DNA from: Peronospora farinosa | Lineage: Eukaryota > Oomycota > Peronosporomycetes > Peronosporales > Peronosporaceae | Assembly: GCA_947646735.1 (NCBI GenBank) | Contig: CANTFK010000228.1 | Location: forward strand, 124,001 to 188,000 | DNA: 64,000 bases | Reading direction: 5' to 3' | Part shown: positions 62,150-64,000 of the stretch, one piece after another | Layout of the letters: each line of letters opens with the position of its first letter | Numbering within the stretch: position 1 is the stretch's first letter | Made by a program: the position numbers and the translations under genes | The notes under the pieces: generated by a model | Told to the model about the DNA's origin: nothing | What the model saw: only the letters and a program-made list of their open reading frames with translations | The model's database searches: none

Positions 62150-64000
62150 ATGTTCTCATCGAGCTCCTCTGTATCCTCTGCCAACAGCAGCAGCAGTAGT
62201 AGCAGCAGTCCTGACAGTCGTTATCCACCATACGCAATTGAAAAAGAAAACGACGTGGATCACTGCCATCGTCACAATCGACACAAGCAACGGCATCGTA
62301 CGGACTCAAACCAAAGAGACAAGAGCACGAGTTCATCGCGTGGTAGCTCCTACGGCAGTAGCGGAAACAGCGACGAGTTGTCACTTGCCAGTACGTGTGA
62401 TGAGAAGATGCGTGTTGATTTGCCATCGGATCGAGAGTTTGTGCCGTTAGAGACGGACAAGGAGAAGGAAAACGTTCGAGATCAAGTGATTTGTATGATC
62501 TTTGACTTGCCCGAGTCTACGCAGTTTTACCAAGGTACACACAGGCATTAAATTAACTGCAAGAGTTTCTAGCAAAAGGACGGATGTTGTGGTACAAAAG
62601 AGATTGAAACGCGTCGTTTATGTGGAATTTCCTCCTTTTTTGAACATTTATTGTAGACTTTTCGTGTGCCATTGCGTCGACACTGGCTATGCATGGACGC
62701 ATGTATCCAACGAGTACACACGTATGTTTTTACTCAAATGTGTTCGGTCGCGAGAGAAAGGTCAGAACGCTAGAGAGGGTGGACCTTAAAGAGTACACTC
62801 ACTCAGGATGCTCTCTTGAGGATAAAGCTCAGTCGTTACACAGCTGTTTCTGGCTCCCGACGTAATGTCGACATAATACTGAGCCTGTTTGTCTCTATAT
62901 ATGTGTTTGTATGTTTGGTGCTAGTGTAGATTTTGATCCCGTACGAGTCCATTTGCGAAATTGAAAAGACAACGACAATGATGTTTCAGCACTCGATCCG
63001 CCTCGCGATGTTTGATAAGGACGAGTATACTTTTACTAGTTTCTGGGGTAATAACCGTGATAGCTGTTATGAACTCATCGTGAAGACGCGCAATCGCGTG
63101 CTACGCGAATTGCGTCCTACTGCAGCCGACGCGTCGAAATTGCGTCGTCAGGCGCTGTCGAAGTCGTCTATGACATTGAACTCCCAGTCTTCAGTTGCGC
63201 CGCCACTACCATTGCAGCCCAATCCTACAGTAGAGAAAGATTGTGAAGAAGAAGAAGAGGAAGTCGATGCTGCTACTGTCCATGATAGCTTTGCGATTAT
63301 TGCTAACGAAGGCGATAACGATATGGCATTGGAGAATGAAGACGATGATGATCGCACATCTCCTGCTACTTCGCGCCGGCGCAGTATGGTCTCGGATATG
63401 GATTCGATCGCACCCAAGGATATCTCGATGATCCAGGTTCTCGAAGAGGTATTTCTTGTGTCGGTAGATACCTTCATGCAGGCATTTTATATGGATAATG
63501 CGCCGTTTGGGATGGACATATTCGGCGAACAAACTGGATCGACTGAAATGACCGTAACTCCATGGACGACGTCGTTGGAAGACGAAAAATCGTTCGGTGC
63601 GTAAACGATGGTTCACATATCCTGAAATTTGACGCGGTACTGACAATGTGCTGTGGTATGCGATAGGTTCGACACGGTCGCTGCAATTCCGGGTGCCGAT
63701 CGATGCTCCAATTGGCCCAAAGTCGTCGCAAGTTGACGTGGTAATATTGTTGAAAGGTGTCTTAGTTCATATGTCTGCAGTGATTAACGTGTTGTTGATG
63801 TGTTGTTCAAGCTGCAATGCCTGAAAGAAAGTGAAAATGGAGTACGTGTTGTAGAGAGCTCGACCCGACTCGTAGACATTCCGTATGGCGACTATTTCAG
63901 TGTGGAAGACCGGTGGACTATTGTGCCACACTCATCCAACCCCAATTCCTGCAAACTGTTCATTGAGTCAAAGGCGCGTGTAAAGAGCCAACAAACTTGT
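62150..64000 (+). CDS. GRAM-VASt domain sterol-transfer protein, 5' part
   Basis: Exons 62150-62534, 62657-62760, 62930-63596, 63667-63740, 63812 to the window end; the gene continues beyond. Start taken at ATG 62150, as the open frame further upstream lacks an ATG. After a poly-Ser N-terminus comes a GRAM domain: ICMIFDLPESTQFYQ, then DFSCAIASTLAMHGRMYPT, THVCFYSNVFG, ILIPYESICEIEK and TFTSFW. A charged linker follows. A VASt (StART-like) domain begins with VLEEVFLVSVDTFMQAFY and continues in the later exons (LVDIPYGDYFSVEDRW). GRAM-VASt proteins (yeast Lam/Ltc, animal GRAMD1/Aster) move sterol at membrane contact sites. Oomycetes of this group do not make their own sterols, so handling of host sterol is a plausible use, but that is inference. 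Confidence 0.85.

Noticed and set aside
1..64000. CRISPR arrays, rRNA or tRNA genes, bacterial operons
   Set aside because: No regularly spaced identical repeats, no rRNA words and no convincing tRNA cloverleaf noticed; the genes are intron-bearing eukaryotic.

Overview
This window looks like nuclear DNA of an oomycete, most likely a peronosporalean (Phytophthora or downy-mildew type). The grounds are a secreted repeat protein with a KxLR/acidic N-terminus, two matches to the oomycete initiator (INR) core promoter about 45 bp upstream of start codons, a myosin ending in a FYVE finger, oomycete-style Ty3/gypsy elements, and mostly short GT-AG introns (about 46-280 bp). Species cannot be fixed from the sequence.

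Layout. 1-3.4 kb: gene-poor, with one acidic secreted protein (candidate effector). 3.4-20.9 kb: a nested cluster of Ty3/gypsy retroelements. Its core is a structurally complete element (10123-17900, minus strand) with two ~340-bp LTRs, a 5-bp target duplication (AACCT), a PBS-like site, a polypurine tract and a chromodomain, but a frame-broken pol. It also carries a possible ORF on the opposite strand beside its 3' LTR. On either side lie two old copies of a second gypsy family (here 'B') in opposite orientations. Copy 1 (3442-8949, plus) is interrupted by a ~1.07-kb LTR ('L'), two ~310-bp solo LTRs of opposite orientation and a ~170-bp patch of reverse-transcriptase DNA. Copy 2 (about 18988-20880, minus) is cut short by another L LTR that holds a ~20-bp minisatellite.

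21-64 kb is gene-dense and nearly free of transposons. In order: mitochondrial glycine carrier (SLC25A38/Hem25 type), Twinkle primase-helicase, MAK5/DDX24 helicase, an unrecognised acidic protein, Mrd1/RBM19, bifunctional proline synthase P5CS, a PH-like/protein kinase, two tandem annexins, CDK5RAP3/C53 (UFMylation adaptor), a GPI-anchored surface protein, an RS protein, cyclophilin H, a CUE/Q-rich Def1-like protein, FYVE-myosin, bacterial-type RNase HII, cytosolic aspartyl-tRNA synthetase, an SFSWAP-like SURP protein, an SCI1-like RS protein and the 5' part of a GRAM-VASt sterol-transfer protein that runs off the end.

The genes form no operon. Loose themes are ribosome biogenesis (MAK5, Mrd1), splicing (PPIH, SFSWAP-like, RS proteins) and mitochondrial metabolism or genome maintenance (carrier, Twinkle, perhaps RNase HII). 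Several pairs are divergent with short shared upstream regions: Twinkle/MAK5 188 bp, annexin A/C53 234 bp, RNase HII/AspRS 155 bp, SFSWAP-like/SCI1-like 135 bp. Multi-exon models were built by hand from splice consensus, frame continuity and family motifs; no transcript or database evidence was available.
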